Positions 16,836 through 24,514 of a DNA stretch of 64,000 nucleotides are shown in pieces. Under the pieces are notes generated by a model. The model did not search any database. It had not been told where the DNA came from and worked only from the letters and a program-made list of their open reading frames with translations. This stretch comes from Limnobaculum allomyrinae (lineage in GTDB: Bacteria > Pseudomonadota > Gammaproteobacteria > Enterobacterales > Enterobacteriaceae): contig NZ_JADRCR010000004.1 in assembly GCF_016649425.1 (NCBI RefSeq), positions 62,001-126,000 of the forward strand, given 5' to 3'. Both the position numbers and the translations under genes were made by a program. Numbering within the stretch: the first letter of the stretch is position 1; every line of letters starts with the position of its first letter.

Positions 16836-18252
16836 AATCTGTTACCGGCGGTAGTGCGGCTGGTAACAGAACGGTCACTTTCAATCCGCTTCCATCTAAC
16901 TGTCGGTTGGTCAGCTCGATAGCTCCCTGATGTTGCAGTACTACAGCATGAACGATAGCCAGCCCAAGCCCGCTACCATTTTCCGATTGATCCGGTGCCC
17001 GGAAGAAACGACTAAATACTCGCTCGCGCAGTGCCGGAGGGATACCGGGCCCCTGATCTTTGACGCATAATTCGATGTTGTTGTCCGTTTTTTGCAGGCT
17101 GACAGTGACGGTACTTTCTGACGGACTGTATTTAATCGCATTCTCCACCAGATTATCGATCAGTGAAATTACCCCTTCCCGATAGCCATCAATAAACAGT
17201 GATTGCTCCGATAACAGTTCCAGCTCGATACCTTTTTGCCAGGCAAGGTTGGACAAAATAGCTAATCGCTCTTGCAGTAAGGTTTCCAAATCAATTGAGC
17301 AAATGGATACCTTATCTATCACATCATTGCGCATCAGGTTCAATAACTGACTCACCAGACGAGTTGCCCGTTGGGTACTGCTCAGAATGCCAGTGAGCAG
17401 TTCGCCTGAACGTATATCTTTGACTTGCTGCCCTAAGGCCTCAACGTGGATGTGCATTGCTGCCAGCGGCGTTCGTAGTTCATGGGCGGCATCGGCAATA
17501 AAACTCCGTTCTCTGGCGTTGCTGGTTCTTAAGCGGTGCAGCAAGATATTGATGCTATCTACTATTGTCGCCAGCTCTTTATGTTTTGGTCGGAATAAAA
17601 GAGCATTCAAATTCCCCGGCCCTCGTTGTGAAATTTCATGAATCACTTTATTCAGCGGCCGAAGCCCTAAATAGACGGTCAGCCAGGCGGGAAACAGTAG
17701 CAACGGCAGGCTAGTGATTAGCGGCAACAAATAGAAATTTTTTGTATGAATAGTGGAGTAAATTAAAAAACCGCCAAGTTTACTGGCTAAAAACGTTACG
17801 CGAATATTGGATTCTGGCTGTTGGCGAGTATAGGTATTCCAACAGCTGTTATCACTGGGGCTGCATAACGTTTCGAATTGTTCAATTTGTTGATAATGCA
17901 GGTCTGCCGGTAATTCGGGTGAGCGATAGAGGAGCTTATCCCCATTCCATACTATGATGCGATAGGCGAACCCCGGTATATCACCGCCGTAATCCTGTTG
18001 CAGAGCCAGATCAAAACGTTGGATAAATTGCTGTTGCTTATCAGGCGTATCGGCCAGCTGTTCGGCGATCTCCGTAAGCAAAATATAGCTGTGATTTAAT
18101 TTTGGGAATTCTGAACCGACATTGTCGTCCGTCATGGAATACATCAGGCTGAAGCTCCACACCAGAATGAGCAACAGCATTTGCCAGAATAACAGGCGGC
18201 GAACCAGGGTTGGCCGGAGCAGCCAGCGCCAACAGGATTTAATGATATTCAT
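16825..18252 (-). CDS. QseC/PmrB-like sensor histidine kinase
   Basis: A 475-aa kinase with two transmembrane segments (about 18-38 and 174-195). These flank a periplasmic sensor of about 135 residues with two cysteines (LCSPSDNSC), followed by a HAMP-like linker. The H-box ADAAHELRTPLAAM puts the phosphorylated histidine at His257. Then come the N-box (LVENAIKYSP), G1 (DQGPGIP) and G2 (GSGLGLAIVH). Architecture is that of the QseC/PmrB/BasS group. It overlaps the response-regulator gene by 4 bp (ATGA type), so the two are co-translated. The ligand cannot be deduced. Confidence 0.93.
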   Translation of the reverse strand: MNIIKSCWRWLLRPTLVRRLLFWQMLLLILVWSFSLMYSMTDDNVGSEFPKLNHSYILLTEIAEQLADTPDKQQQFIQRFDLALQQDYGGDIPGFAYRIIVWNGDKLLYRSPELPADLHYQQIEQFETLCSPSDNSCWNTYTRQQPESNIRVTFLASKLGGFLIYSTIHTKNFYLLPLITSLPLLLFPAWLTVYLGLRPLNKVIHEISQRGPGNLNALLFRPKHKELATIVDSINILLHRLRTSNARERSFIADAAHELRTPLAAMHIHVEALGQQVKDIRSGELLTGILSSTQRATRLVSQLLNLMRNDVIDKVSICSIDLETLLQERLAILSNLAWQKGIELELLSEQSLFIDGYREGVISLIDNLVENAIKYSPSESTVTVSLQKTDNNIELCVKDQGPGIPPALRERVFSRFFRAPDQSENGSGLGLAIVHAVVLQHQGAIELTNRQLDGSGLKVTVLLPAALPPVTDSIG

Positions 18253-18914
18253 TTATTTTGCTGTTCAATAATGTAGCCAACACCGCGTACGGTACGAATA
18301 TAGCCATCGCCAATTTTGCGGCGCAGATTGGCCATGTGTACATCCAGGCTATTGCTAATATTGTTTGGATTACCGGATAAAACCTGCTCTTCCAACTGAC
18401 GACGGGTGATCACCCGATTAACGCGTACCAGCATGGTTTTTAGTAGTGCGTACTCACTGGCGGTTAAATCTAATGATTTTCCCTGTATGCAGACCCGATG
18501 GGTTGAGATATTCAGTTTTAGATCGCCAATGGTGAGATTTTCACCGTCAAAGCCATAGCTGCGTCGTACCAGTGCACGTACTCGAGACAGCAATTCAGAC
18601 AGTTCAAAAGGCTTAACCAGATAATCATCAGCACCGTTATCTAAGCCGCGTAGTCGGTCATTCAGGCTATCTCTGGCGCTCAGAATAATCACCGGTAGTC
18701 CCTGACGCTTGCGTTGTAGCCAGGTAAGTAAACTTAATCCATCGCCATCCGGCAAACCCAGATCTAACAACACCAGATCGCATAAGTTAGTTTCCAGATA
18801 GCGCAGCGTAGCGGAAAGCTGACGCAGCCATACCACTTCCATTCCCTGATCGGATAACGCAATGCGTACGCCGTTACCCAAGTCTAAGTCATCTTCTACC
18901 AGTAATATTTTCAT
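18249..18914 (-). CDS. OmpR-family response regulator, QseB/PmrA-like
   Basis: A 221-aa protein with a receiver domain (acidic pair at 8-9, phospho-acceptor Asp51 in LLDLGLPDGDG, Lys101-region VKPFEL) and a C-terminal winged-helix DNA-binding domain (TASEYALLKTML; RRKIGDGYIRTVRGVGYI). It is most like QseB, PmrA and TctD. The gene is the first of the pair with the kinase. It is divergent from a MipA/OmpV gene, and a PmrA-type direct-repeat box lies between them, so it probably controls both. Confidence 0.94.
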   Translation of the reverse strand: MKILLVEDDLDLGNGVRIALSDQGMEVVWLRQLSATLRYLETNLCDLVLLDLGLPDGDGLSLLTWLQRKRQGLPVIILSARDSLNDRLRGLDNGADDYLVKPFELSELLSRVRALVRRSYGFDGENLTIGDLKLNISTHRVCIQGKSLDLTASEYALLKTMLVRVNRVITRRQLEEQVLSGNPNNISNSLDVHMANLRRKIGDGYIRTVRGVGYIIEQQNK

Positions 18915-19004
18915 TATTGCCTGCTTTCACGTTCGAAGAATAATTCTGATTCTATTTCACCATCCTAATCTGAAGAAAGGATGAAGATAGATAAAGCGTG
19001 GTTT

Positions 19005-19043
19005 CTTAATTAAATCTTAAGATTCGGCTCATGTATCCTTAAT
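19005..19043. promoter_or_regulatory. PmrA/QseB-type direct-repeat operator
   Basis: CTTAAT-TAAAT-CTTAAG (19005-19021) matches the YTTAAK-N5-YTTAAK box of PmrA-type regulators at every position. A third half-site, CTTAAT at 19038, is in helical phase, 22 bp after the second half. It lies in the 198-bp divergent region between the response regulator and the mipA-like gene. Confidence 0.75.
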
Positions 19044-19112
19044 TTGGGGCGTGAATACTACTGACTGGATGAATTAATACGTTTGTTTTTATCTAATCAG
19101 GAGAAAGAATTT

Positions 19113-19937
19113 ATGTTGCCGTATCATAAAAATAAAAATCAGAAAAACAGAACCATTGGCATTCGCCTGTTGCTGGTGGCTTTTGGTGCACTATCTTGCG
19201 GCAATGTGTTCGCAAACTATCAGCCAGAGTCGGGTAATTCGCTGACCTTAGGCGTGGCGACCGCCGTTGAACCGAAATATTCCGGTGCAAAGAAGATGGC
19301 GTTTACGGTACTGCCTGTATTTGACTATCAAATGGAGAATGGTCTGTTTGCCAGTACCCTGAGGGGGATTGGTTATCGTGGTGAAATTGGCAATTTTGAC
19401 TACAGTGCTGCGCTCAACTATCGCTCAGAACGTAAAAGTAAAGATCTGCGCGATAGTCAGGATAAGAAAGGCACGCTGAAAGGAATGGGGAATGTTAAAG
19501 CCTCAATGGTCGCCGATCTGGGCTTAGGCTACAGCTTAACCGACTATCTGAGTGTGAATGCCCAAATGAATCTTCCTTTGACCGAAGATAAAAATGGCAA
19601 TGCCATGCAGGTGGGTATGGATGCTCTGTTGCTGCAAACCGACCGACATCAAATCGGCTGGAATATTGCCACTCACTTTGCCGACAGTAAGTACATGCAA
19701 ACTTACTATGGCGTAACCCAACGGCAGTCAGAGAAAACCGGTTTAAAACAATATAAGCCCAAAGCGGGAATATATGCCGTGAGCACCGAATTGAGCTGGC
19801 GATATGGCGCCGCTGACGGTTGGTCACTCACCACCAAGGCTGGGGTAGCTCAACTGATGAGGGATGCATCAAAAGGCCCACTGATAAGACGCAAGGCGGA
19901 GCCCGGCGCCGGATTGATGGTGGCCTATACCTTCTAG
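19113..19937 (+). CDS. MipA/OmpV-family outer-membrane protein
   Basis: A 274-aa protein. A signal peptide (IGIRLLLVAFGALSCGNVFA) is cleaved before NYQPESGNSLTLG, and the rest forms alternating amphipathic strands ending in AYTF, the terminal aromatic residue typical of outer-membrane beta barrels. The LGVATAVEPKYSGAKKM and FDYQMENGLFASTLRGIGY segments identify MipA/OmpV. MipA in Escherichia scaffolds murein hydrolase and synthase, and related proteins respond to cationic peptides or metals. The ATG at 19113 has AGGAGAAAG upstream. Likely regulated by the adjacent two-component system. Confidence 0.85.
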   Translation: MLPYHKNKNQKNRTIGIRLLLVAFGALSCGNVFANYQPESGNSLTLGVATAVEPKYSGAKKMAFTVLPVFDYQMENGLFASTLRGIGYRGEIGNFDYSAALNYRSERKSKDLRDSQDKKGTLKGMGNVKASMVADLGLGYSLTDYLSVNAQMNLPLTEDKNGNAMQVGMDALLLQTDRHQIGWNIATHFADSKYMQTYYGVTQRQSEKTGLKQYKPKAGIYAVSTELSWRYGAADGWSLTTKAGVAQLMRDASKGPLIRRKAEPGAGLMVAYTF

Positions 19938-20010
19938 CTTGTATCAGATCAAATCAATTATCAGGCAGGTATAACGCAGGCCTGTCTGAATGAGTTACAG
20001 GAGATAAATT

Positions 20011-20334
20011 ATGTATCGATCCCTCGTTGTCCATGAGTTAGTTGACTGGATTGAAGAACATTTGGAAGAGCCATTATCCCTTGATCGTGTTGCCTATAAA
20101 TCAGGTTATTCCCAATGGCACTTGCAACGAATTTTCCGCGAAGTTATCGGTGACTCTGTTGCTAACTACATTCGTAAAAAACGCTTACGGGAAGCGGCGT
20201 TTGAGCTAAAACAGAGTGAGAGAACGATTGCCGATATCGCCTATCAATATCAGTTTGATTCTCACCAGAGCTTTACCCGCGCGTTTAAAAAGTTGTTTGA
20301 TGAGACGCCGTCGGTTTATCGTCAGTATCGGTGA
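20011..20334 (+). CDS. Single-domain AraC/XylS activator (MarA/SoxS/RamA-like)
   Basis: A 107-aa protein made of only the two helix-turn-helix motifs: LSLDRVAYKSGYSQWHLQRIF and IADIAYQYQFDSHQSFTRAFK, ending TPSVYRQYR. This is the layout of MarA, SoxS, RamA and TetD, which act without an effector domain and activate efflux and stress genes. SD AGGAGA is well placed. It lies 73 bp after the mipA-like gene in the same direction and may be transcribed with it, which would place it under the two-component system. Confidence 0.88.
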   Translation: MYRSLVVHELVDWIEEHLEEPLSLDRVAYKSGYSQWHLQRIFREVIGDSVANYIRKKRLREAAFELKQSERTIADIAYQYQFDSHQSFTRAFKKLFDETPSVYRQYR

Positions 20335-20585
20335 AAAAGTCGCATATTGGTGTATCGTAACAGAGCACTAAAAGGTCATAATCCGGGATCTTCTTCTGTG
20401 ATGAATAAATTACCCAATTTAATCAGAGAGAAATAAGTGGAATTAATGGTTAAATGATCAAATAACCCTATTAAATACAGGTTATATCTATTTTCTTCGA
20501 TATATAAAATAGTTAGTCAATATTATTAATAATATGTTTGCTGGCATTTGAAATCATACGAATGGGTGACTAAATTTGAAGGGAA

Positions 20586-20666
20586 TGTGTGTTACCTGTA
20601 CACACATAATAGTAAGCGTATTTAAGACCTCATTTGGTTGAGCCCCTCGCTGAGGGGCTTTTTTTT
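20586..20666 (+). ncRNA. Candidate small RNA or attenuated leader ending in a strong terminator
   Basis: A first hairpin TGTGTG/CACACA (20586-20606) is followed by about 35 nt of single-stranded-looking sequence. Then comes a strong terminator, GCCCCTC-N3-GAGGGGC, followed by eight T (20642-20666). This is the shape of an Hfq-type sRNA 3' end. It lies alone, 250 bp beyond the AraC gene. It could simply be the araC terminator. No known sRNA was recognised. Confidence 0.4.
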
Positions 20667-20771
20667 GGGCGCTATTTATATTTAAGATGATGAGATCATC
20701 GGTACATCACTTCATTCTGGCTTCACGTTGCAGTAATACTGTTATCAACGTTGAATAACTAATAATGAGTA

Positions 20772-20915
20772 ATGGCGATGATTAAATTGATTATGACGAT
20801 GGTGTTTTGCGGTATTCTTCTTACCGGATGCAATAAGCGCTGTGAGCCAGGATGTAATAGTTCCTGCACATCCGGCATGGTAAAGGCCGCATTTTCTGCC
20901 TGCGGACCTGTGTAA
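20772..20915 (+). CDS. Small cysteine-rich lipoprotein
   Basis: A 47-aa reading MAMIKLIMTMVFCGILLTGC with a lipobox (LLTGC, Cys20), followed by NKRCEPGCNSSCTSG and ending FSACGPV. The 27-residue mature peptide has five cysteines. A second ATG two codons on is the alternative start, and no strong SD was seen. It ends 43 bp before the MORN-repeat lipoprotein, so they may be co-transcribed. No family recognised. Confidence 0.5.
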   Translation: MAMIKLIMTMVFCGILLTGCNKRCEPGCNSSCTSGMVKAAFSACGPV

Positions 20916-20958
20916 GGCTACGATTTCAAATTTGCCAGAGAAGTAAGGAGAACGGCGA

Positions 20959-22062
20959 ATGCAACCTGTAAAATACTCCAGGATTATCGGATGTTTGTTT
21001 TTGCCGCTTGTTACTTCCTGCGTCAGTCCCCTTCCTCCGCAATCCCAATACATCCAGAACCATAATCAAACCAATTCTGTCCCACGTAACGGTATTGTTA
21101 TTCAGTGGGATGATGATGGACAGAAAGAACAGGCAACCTATATTAATGGGGTGAGAAACGGGCTCTGGATTCAATGTAGTAAAGATGGCCAAAAAATTGC
21201 CGAAGGAAATTACCAGTTAAATCAGCCAGAGGGTGAGTGGAACTATTGGTATAAAAACGGCCAGAAAAATTCGACGGTATATTATAAAAACGCTAAGCGT
21301 GATGGCCTCTGGCGAGGCTGGAGTGAAGAAGGTCAGCCGGGTTGGATCATTCATTATCAGGATGGTAACCGGCATGGCGTATCCACTTCCTGGTATAACA
21401 ATAGGCAAAAATCTCAGGAGACTTTTTATCATCAGGATAAACCGAATGGGGCTAGCCTGCGTTGGTATGAAAACGGTCAGAAATTATCAGAAATTGTTTA
21501 TCAACATGGTAAACCTATCGGTATTGAACGTGAATGGCACCAGAATGGGATAAAGGCGGCTGAAGGTGGTTATTTAAAGGGTAAAAAAGATGGGGAATGG
21601 CGGCGCTGGGATGTTAACGGTCAGGTGAGCCAATCTGGCTATTATCAGCAAGGTTTACAGGAAGGCATGTGGATAGACTACTGGCCAACGCGGCATCTGG
21701 AGCGCCTGTCTGGTATTTATCGTAAGGGGCAACGAGAGGGCGTCTGGCTGGCGTGGCATCAGAATGGCCGGCTGTCAGAAAAAATGGTCTATCAGCAGGG
21801 GCAACTTAATGGCCGGTGGGAATACTGGAATTCTCACGGTATAAAAACAGAGGAAGGTGAATATCTGAATGGTTCACCAAACGGCCTCTGGAAACGCTGG
21901 TACGCTGATGGTAGCCCTAAAAGCGAAGGCTATCTGGAGCAAGGAATATCGACAGGTACCTGGACTTACTGGTCGGAAGATAAAACACAAAAAATTCAGC
22001 GTTTTTTTGACCTGGGGCGACAGATCATTCCTGAGAATGTTATTAGTTTGGTGGGGGAATAA
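20959..22062 (+). CDS. Lipoprotein with about twelve MORN/YwqK-type repeats
   Basis: A 367-aa protein with a lipoprotein signal (IIGCLFLPLVTSC, lipidated Cys21). The rest is a tandem array of about 23-residue units of the form NGxKxxExxYxxGxxxGxWxxWYxxGQK, as in MORN/YwqK repeat proteins. SD AAGGAG is 8 nt upstream. Such repeats form extended beta sheets and often mediate protein or surface contacts; in some genera YwqK-like proteins are annotated as antitoxins. There is no partner toxin here. Probably anchored to the inner leaflet of the outer membrane. Confidence 0.85.
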   Translation: MQPVKYSRIIGCLFLPLVTSCVSPLPPQSQYIQNHNQTNSVPRNGIVIQWDDDGQKEQATYINGVRNGLWIQCSKDGQKIAEGNYQLNQPEGEWNYWYKNGQKNSTVYYKNAKRDGLWRGWSEEGQPGWIIHYQDGNRHGVSTSWYNNRQKSQETFYHQDKPNGASLRWYENGQKLSEIVYQHGKPIGIEREWHQNGIKAAEGGYLKGKKDGEWRRWDVNGQVSQSGYYQQGLQEGMWIDYWPTRHLERLSGIYRKGQREGVWLAWHQNGRLSEKMVYQQGQLNGRWEYWNSHGIKTEEGEYLNGSPNGLWKRWYADGSPKSEGYLEQGISTGTWTYWSEDKTQKIQRFFDLGRQIIPENVISLVGE

Positions 22063-22355
22063 TTGCAATTAATACTTAAAAATAAATATTTCTAAGTTAT
22101 CGGGTATTCTATTTTCTGATAGTTCTGAGCTGAACACGTTCAGAAATTTTTTATTACGTCATTCCTTATTAATATTGTGATTGTTGTCGTTTGTAATTAT
22201 TTTTTAGTAAAATTAAACTCGTTGTTTTTAACGATGTTTGAGCTTTAAATCATCAAAAAATTATGTCTATCTCAGCCGCCATTCCATTTTTGCGATACTC
22301 CCCCAAAATTCCAAATTTCCCCATCAAAACTCTGGCCATTCAATTGACCCCTTTG

Positions 22356-22371
22356 CTGTATAAATATACTG
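22356..22371. promoter_or_regulatory. LexA-like palindrome over a putative promoter
   Basis: CTGTATAAATATACTG has CTGT-N8-ACTG, one mismatch from the LexA core CTGT-N8-ACAG. TTGACC at 22344 and TATACT at 22365 could form a promoter with a 15-bp spacer. The mismatch is in a conserved core base, so SOS control is only suggested. Confidence 0.3.
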
Positions 22372-22388
22372 TGGCGGTGCAGGTCAAT

Positions 22389-22430
22389 ATGGCTGCTAAA
22401 AAGCAAAACCCCGTAGTGCGGGAACACTAG
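22389..22430 (+). CDS. 13-codon putative leader peptide
   Basis: ATG 22389 (AGGT upstream) reads MAAKKQNPVVREH and stops at TAG 22430, inside the 3' arm of the hairpin 22406-22438. A translating ribosome would disrupt the hairpin, the classic geometry of a leader-peptide attenuator. There is no run of one amino acid to indicate the signal. It is not a recognised leader. Confidence 0.35.
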   Translation: MAAKKQNPVVREH

Positions 22431-22438
22431 CGGGGTTT
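22406..22438 (+). terminator. Attenuator-like hairpin
   Basis: The stem AAACCCCG-TAGTG pairs with CACTA-(G)-CGGGGTTT, 13 bp with a single bulged G and a 6-nt loop, followed by TTTCT. It sits between a putative promoter and two small coupled ORFs. Confidence 0.55.
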
Positions 22439-22467
22439 CTAACCACAACGTTATTAGGAGTAACATC

Positions 22468-22602
22468 ATGGCTGTCGTGAAGCATACCCAAACTCACCCT
22501 GAATTTATAGCTCGCCCCCTATTCAATTTCAGATCGGGATCGGAAAAACGATCCTCCATTGCAGTTTGTTACCTGAAAACTGGAGGGCGTATCGATGATT
22601 AA
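22468..22602 (+). CDS. 44-aa protein, unknown
   Basis: A peptide starting MAVVKHTQTHPEFIARPLFN and ending LKTGGRIDD. SD AGGAG is 8 nt upstream of the ATG. It is basic, and no domain is recognised. Its last codons overlap the start of the next ORF by 8 bp (GATGATTAA), so translation is probably coupled. Confidence 0.45.
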   Translation: MAVVKHTQTHPEFIARPLFNFRSGSEKRSSIAVCYLKTGGRIDD

Positions 22603-22771
22603 TCCAGTTGATTTCACCTCAAACGATCCGTTGGAACTGGCGGAACAGTGTCTTGCGTTGATTAGTACCGTGGTTAATCTTGATGACACACCGACAAAAG
22701 AGTCACTACAGCTTATTCTGCAAGAGAAAATGGCAGCGTTATTTGCTGTGTTATATGCCAGTAATGGCTAA
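22595..22771 (+). CDS. 58-aa acidic helical protein, unknown
   Basis: It starts MINPVDFTSNDPLELAEQCL and ends MAALFAVLYASNG. SD GGAGGG lies 8 nt upstream, inside the preceding ORF. Two amphipathic helices and an acidic mid-section are predicted by eye. The shape recalls small Pseudomonas DUF3077-like proteins, but I cannot confirm this. The overlap with the 44-aa ORF marks the two as one translational unit. Confidence 0.5.
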   Translation: MINPVDFTSNDPLELAEQCLALISTVVNLDDTPTKESLQLILQEKMAALFAVLYASNG

Positions 22772-22799
22772 GTTCAGGTTTGAGGTTATTCTTTGAGGT

Positions 22800-22825
22800 T
22801 TACAGGTGCTAATGTGCACCTGTAA
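22800..22825. terminator. Hairpin between convergent genes
   Basis: A perfect 10-bp inverted repeat TTACAGGTGC/GCACCTGTAA with a 6-nt loop, located between the 58-aa ORF and the leftward 145-aa gene. No long T-run in either direction. Confidence 0.45.
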
Positions 22826-22844
22826 TGTCCATCAGTTCCATTTT

Positions 22845-23282
22845 TTACTTAACAAAATACCGGTATCCATTTTCGTCCAAAGCATTAAATATCTCCAGAT
22901 AGCCGTTATCTGTTCGAAGTTGCAGTCGTGTCCAGATCTCAATATTTTTACTATTCAGTTCAATATAATCTGGCCGTAATACTACTGAGCGTAAGGTGGA
23001 GCCGATAACAGGATTAATCTCTGCTATTGCATTCTGAACCCATCTTACTGGGTCAGAACTGGTATCAAAGGGTAACGACATATCGTCAGTCAGCCACAGG
23101 TTATCGAAATGCGACCAGGATACGGCGATTTGTTTGTTGGTATCAAATTGCAGGCGAATAGGTAAGTCTGGCCACGGTTCCCAGTGATCAAATTTAATCT
23201 CGGCAGTCGTGTATCCGATTAGTTTTGTACCAATAATAGAACCAAACATTTCCTGAATAGCCCGACGTTTTACCTCTGGCAT
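22845..23282 (-). CDS. Hypothetical protein, 145 aa
   Basis: A soluble protein with no signal peptide, starting MPEVKRRAIQEMFGSIIGTK. It is rich in tryptophan and acidic residues (FDHWEPWPDLPIRLQFD; SWSHFDNLWL), a composition often seen in immunity-type proteins, but no family was recognised. It is first of three leftward genes of unknown or SUKH-like type (22845-24467) separated by 40-50 bp gaps, which could form an operon. Confidence 0.55.
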   Translation of the reverse strand: MPEVKRRAIQEMFGSIIGTKLIGYTTAEIKFDHWEPWPDLPIRLQFDTNKQIAVSWSHFDNLWLTDDMSLPFDTSSDPVRWVQNAIAEINPVIGSTLRSVVLRPDYIELNSKNIEIWTRLQLRTDNGYLEIFNALDENGYRYFVK

Positions 23283-23327
23283 TGAATGAATTCTCCATTA
23301 CGGGCCTGCATCATATGAATGACTCAG

Positions 23328-23750
23328 CTATGGCTGGCACTCAATCACTTCCGGCTTATCATGGCTGATAACCTTCACCAACCTGGCAACATCAAAGTCA
23401 TCATTTTGTTGCTCATTAATACGGTAATCCGCCACCTCTACCGTTAGCTTACCGCTATAGCCACAGCCCTGCTTGGGCGGGGTGGCGGGAATATCTAATA
23501 CTTTTCTGGCCTGCTGGAAATCACTGAAACAGAACCAAAGATCCCGCTCATCACTCTTACTGCGGGGGAGCTGCTTGCCGCTTTGAGTATCGGGGAACAT
23601 ACAGATATTTTGCCCGATCATCTCCAGGCTCATCTCGTCGGTATAGAAGGTGTATTCTCCCGACAGCACCATATTGCTTGCAGCCACCGAAGTACCCGCC
23701 GTTATACCCAGCAAAATGCAGGCGATTAGCCCGGTCTTAATGTGCGGCAT
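23328..23750 (-). CDS. Secreted hypothetical protein, 140 aa
   Basis: Signal peptide (MPHIKTGLIACILLGITAG, cleavage near SVAA-SN), then a mature domain with four cysteines (NICMF, LWFCF, KQGCGY, IECQP) likely to form two disulfides. There is no catalytic motif. Probably periplasmic. It sits between two uncharacterised cytoplasmic proteins in the same orientation, 42-45 bp apart. Confidence 0.55.
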   Translation of the reverse strand: MPHIKTGLIACILLGITAGTSVAASNMVLSGEYTFYTDEMSLEMIGQNICMFPDTQSGKQLPRSKSDERDLWFCFSDFQQARKVLDIPATPPKQGCGYSGKLTVEVADYRINEQQNDDFDVARLVKVISHDKPEVIECQP

Positions 23751-23792
23751 GTTCTGTCCTGTTACTGTTGTTTGTCATAGTTTAATCATAAC

Positions 23793-24467
23793 TTAATTAC
23801 TCTGTTTTTCTGCCCAACGGCAAAACGCATCTTCACTGTCCCGCTCGCCCATCTCTGATGGATGCTTAACAATTTCCAGCGCTGTGGTGGGAATGGTGGT
23901 ATTGAAAGTCGTCTGCACCCACTGTTGGAATTCTACATTAGGATGAATGTACATGCTGTTACCGGCTTGCTGATGATTGGGGGGATAAGGGAACTCTTCA
24001 TTCCAGCATATCTCATCATATCCAATGGCCTGTAACCGTAGAAAATCCACCATATTCTCAGCCAGAACACAGCTGAGAATAGAGCCGGAACCGGAGCCCA
24101 TATGCACTATTTTGAGCTCTCCGTTATCGTCCAGCCATAGCGCTGCCTCTGAACCTTCTGCACCGGTGCGGGCAAAAACGCACAGGCGTTGGCAAATTTC
24201 CGGGGTATCTTCCTCCAGACCAAACCAGTAGCGCAATCCATCATTTCTGTTCGCGTTAAACAAAATGATGGTTCCTCCTTGTCGCTCATCGTCCTTCCAG
24301 CTCTCTTCCAGCTTATCGTCGGGATATAAAAACCCGGTGCGGTGACCATCGTCGTAGTCTTCATAATAGCCTTGCTGCTCAATCCATTGATAAAGCTGTG
24401 CCAGTTCATCCGGAACCCAAAGTTTTTCGGGTAAGACGGCTTTTAGTTGTTCCAGTAATTTTCCCAT
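23793..24467 (-). CDS. SMI1/KNR4 (SUKH)-like protein
   Basis: A 224-aa acidic cytoplasmic protein. It has an N-terminal helical LPEKLWVPDELAQLYQWIEQ, a glycine-tyrosine aromatic turn (FLYPDDKLEESW), and a C-terminal block ALWLDDNGELKIVHMGSGSG, then ILSCVLAENMVDFLRLQAIGYDEICW. This is the fold signature I associate with SMI1/KNR4 (SUKH) proteins, many of which are immunity proteins against polymorphic toxins. No toxin gene is seen nearby, so it may be an orphan. SD AGGAGA. Family call judged by eye. Confidence 0.65.
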   Translation of the reverse strand: MGKLLEQLKAVLPEKLWVPDELAQLYQWIEQQGYYEDYDDGHRTGFLYPDDKLEESWKDDERQGGTIILFNANRNDGLRYWFGLEEDTPEICQRLCVFARTGAEGSEAALWLDDNGELKIVHMGSGSGSILSCVLAENMVDFLRLQAIGYDEICWNEEFPYPPNHQQAGNSMYIHPNVEFQQWVQTTFNTTIPTTALEIVKHPSEMGERDSEDAFCRWAEKQSN

Positions 24468-24514
24468 TATATTTTCTCCTGACAGAGGTAAAGTTGGGAT
24501 ACAGATAAGGCATT

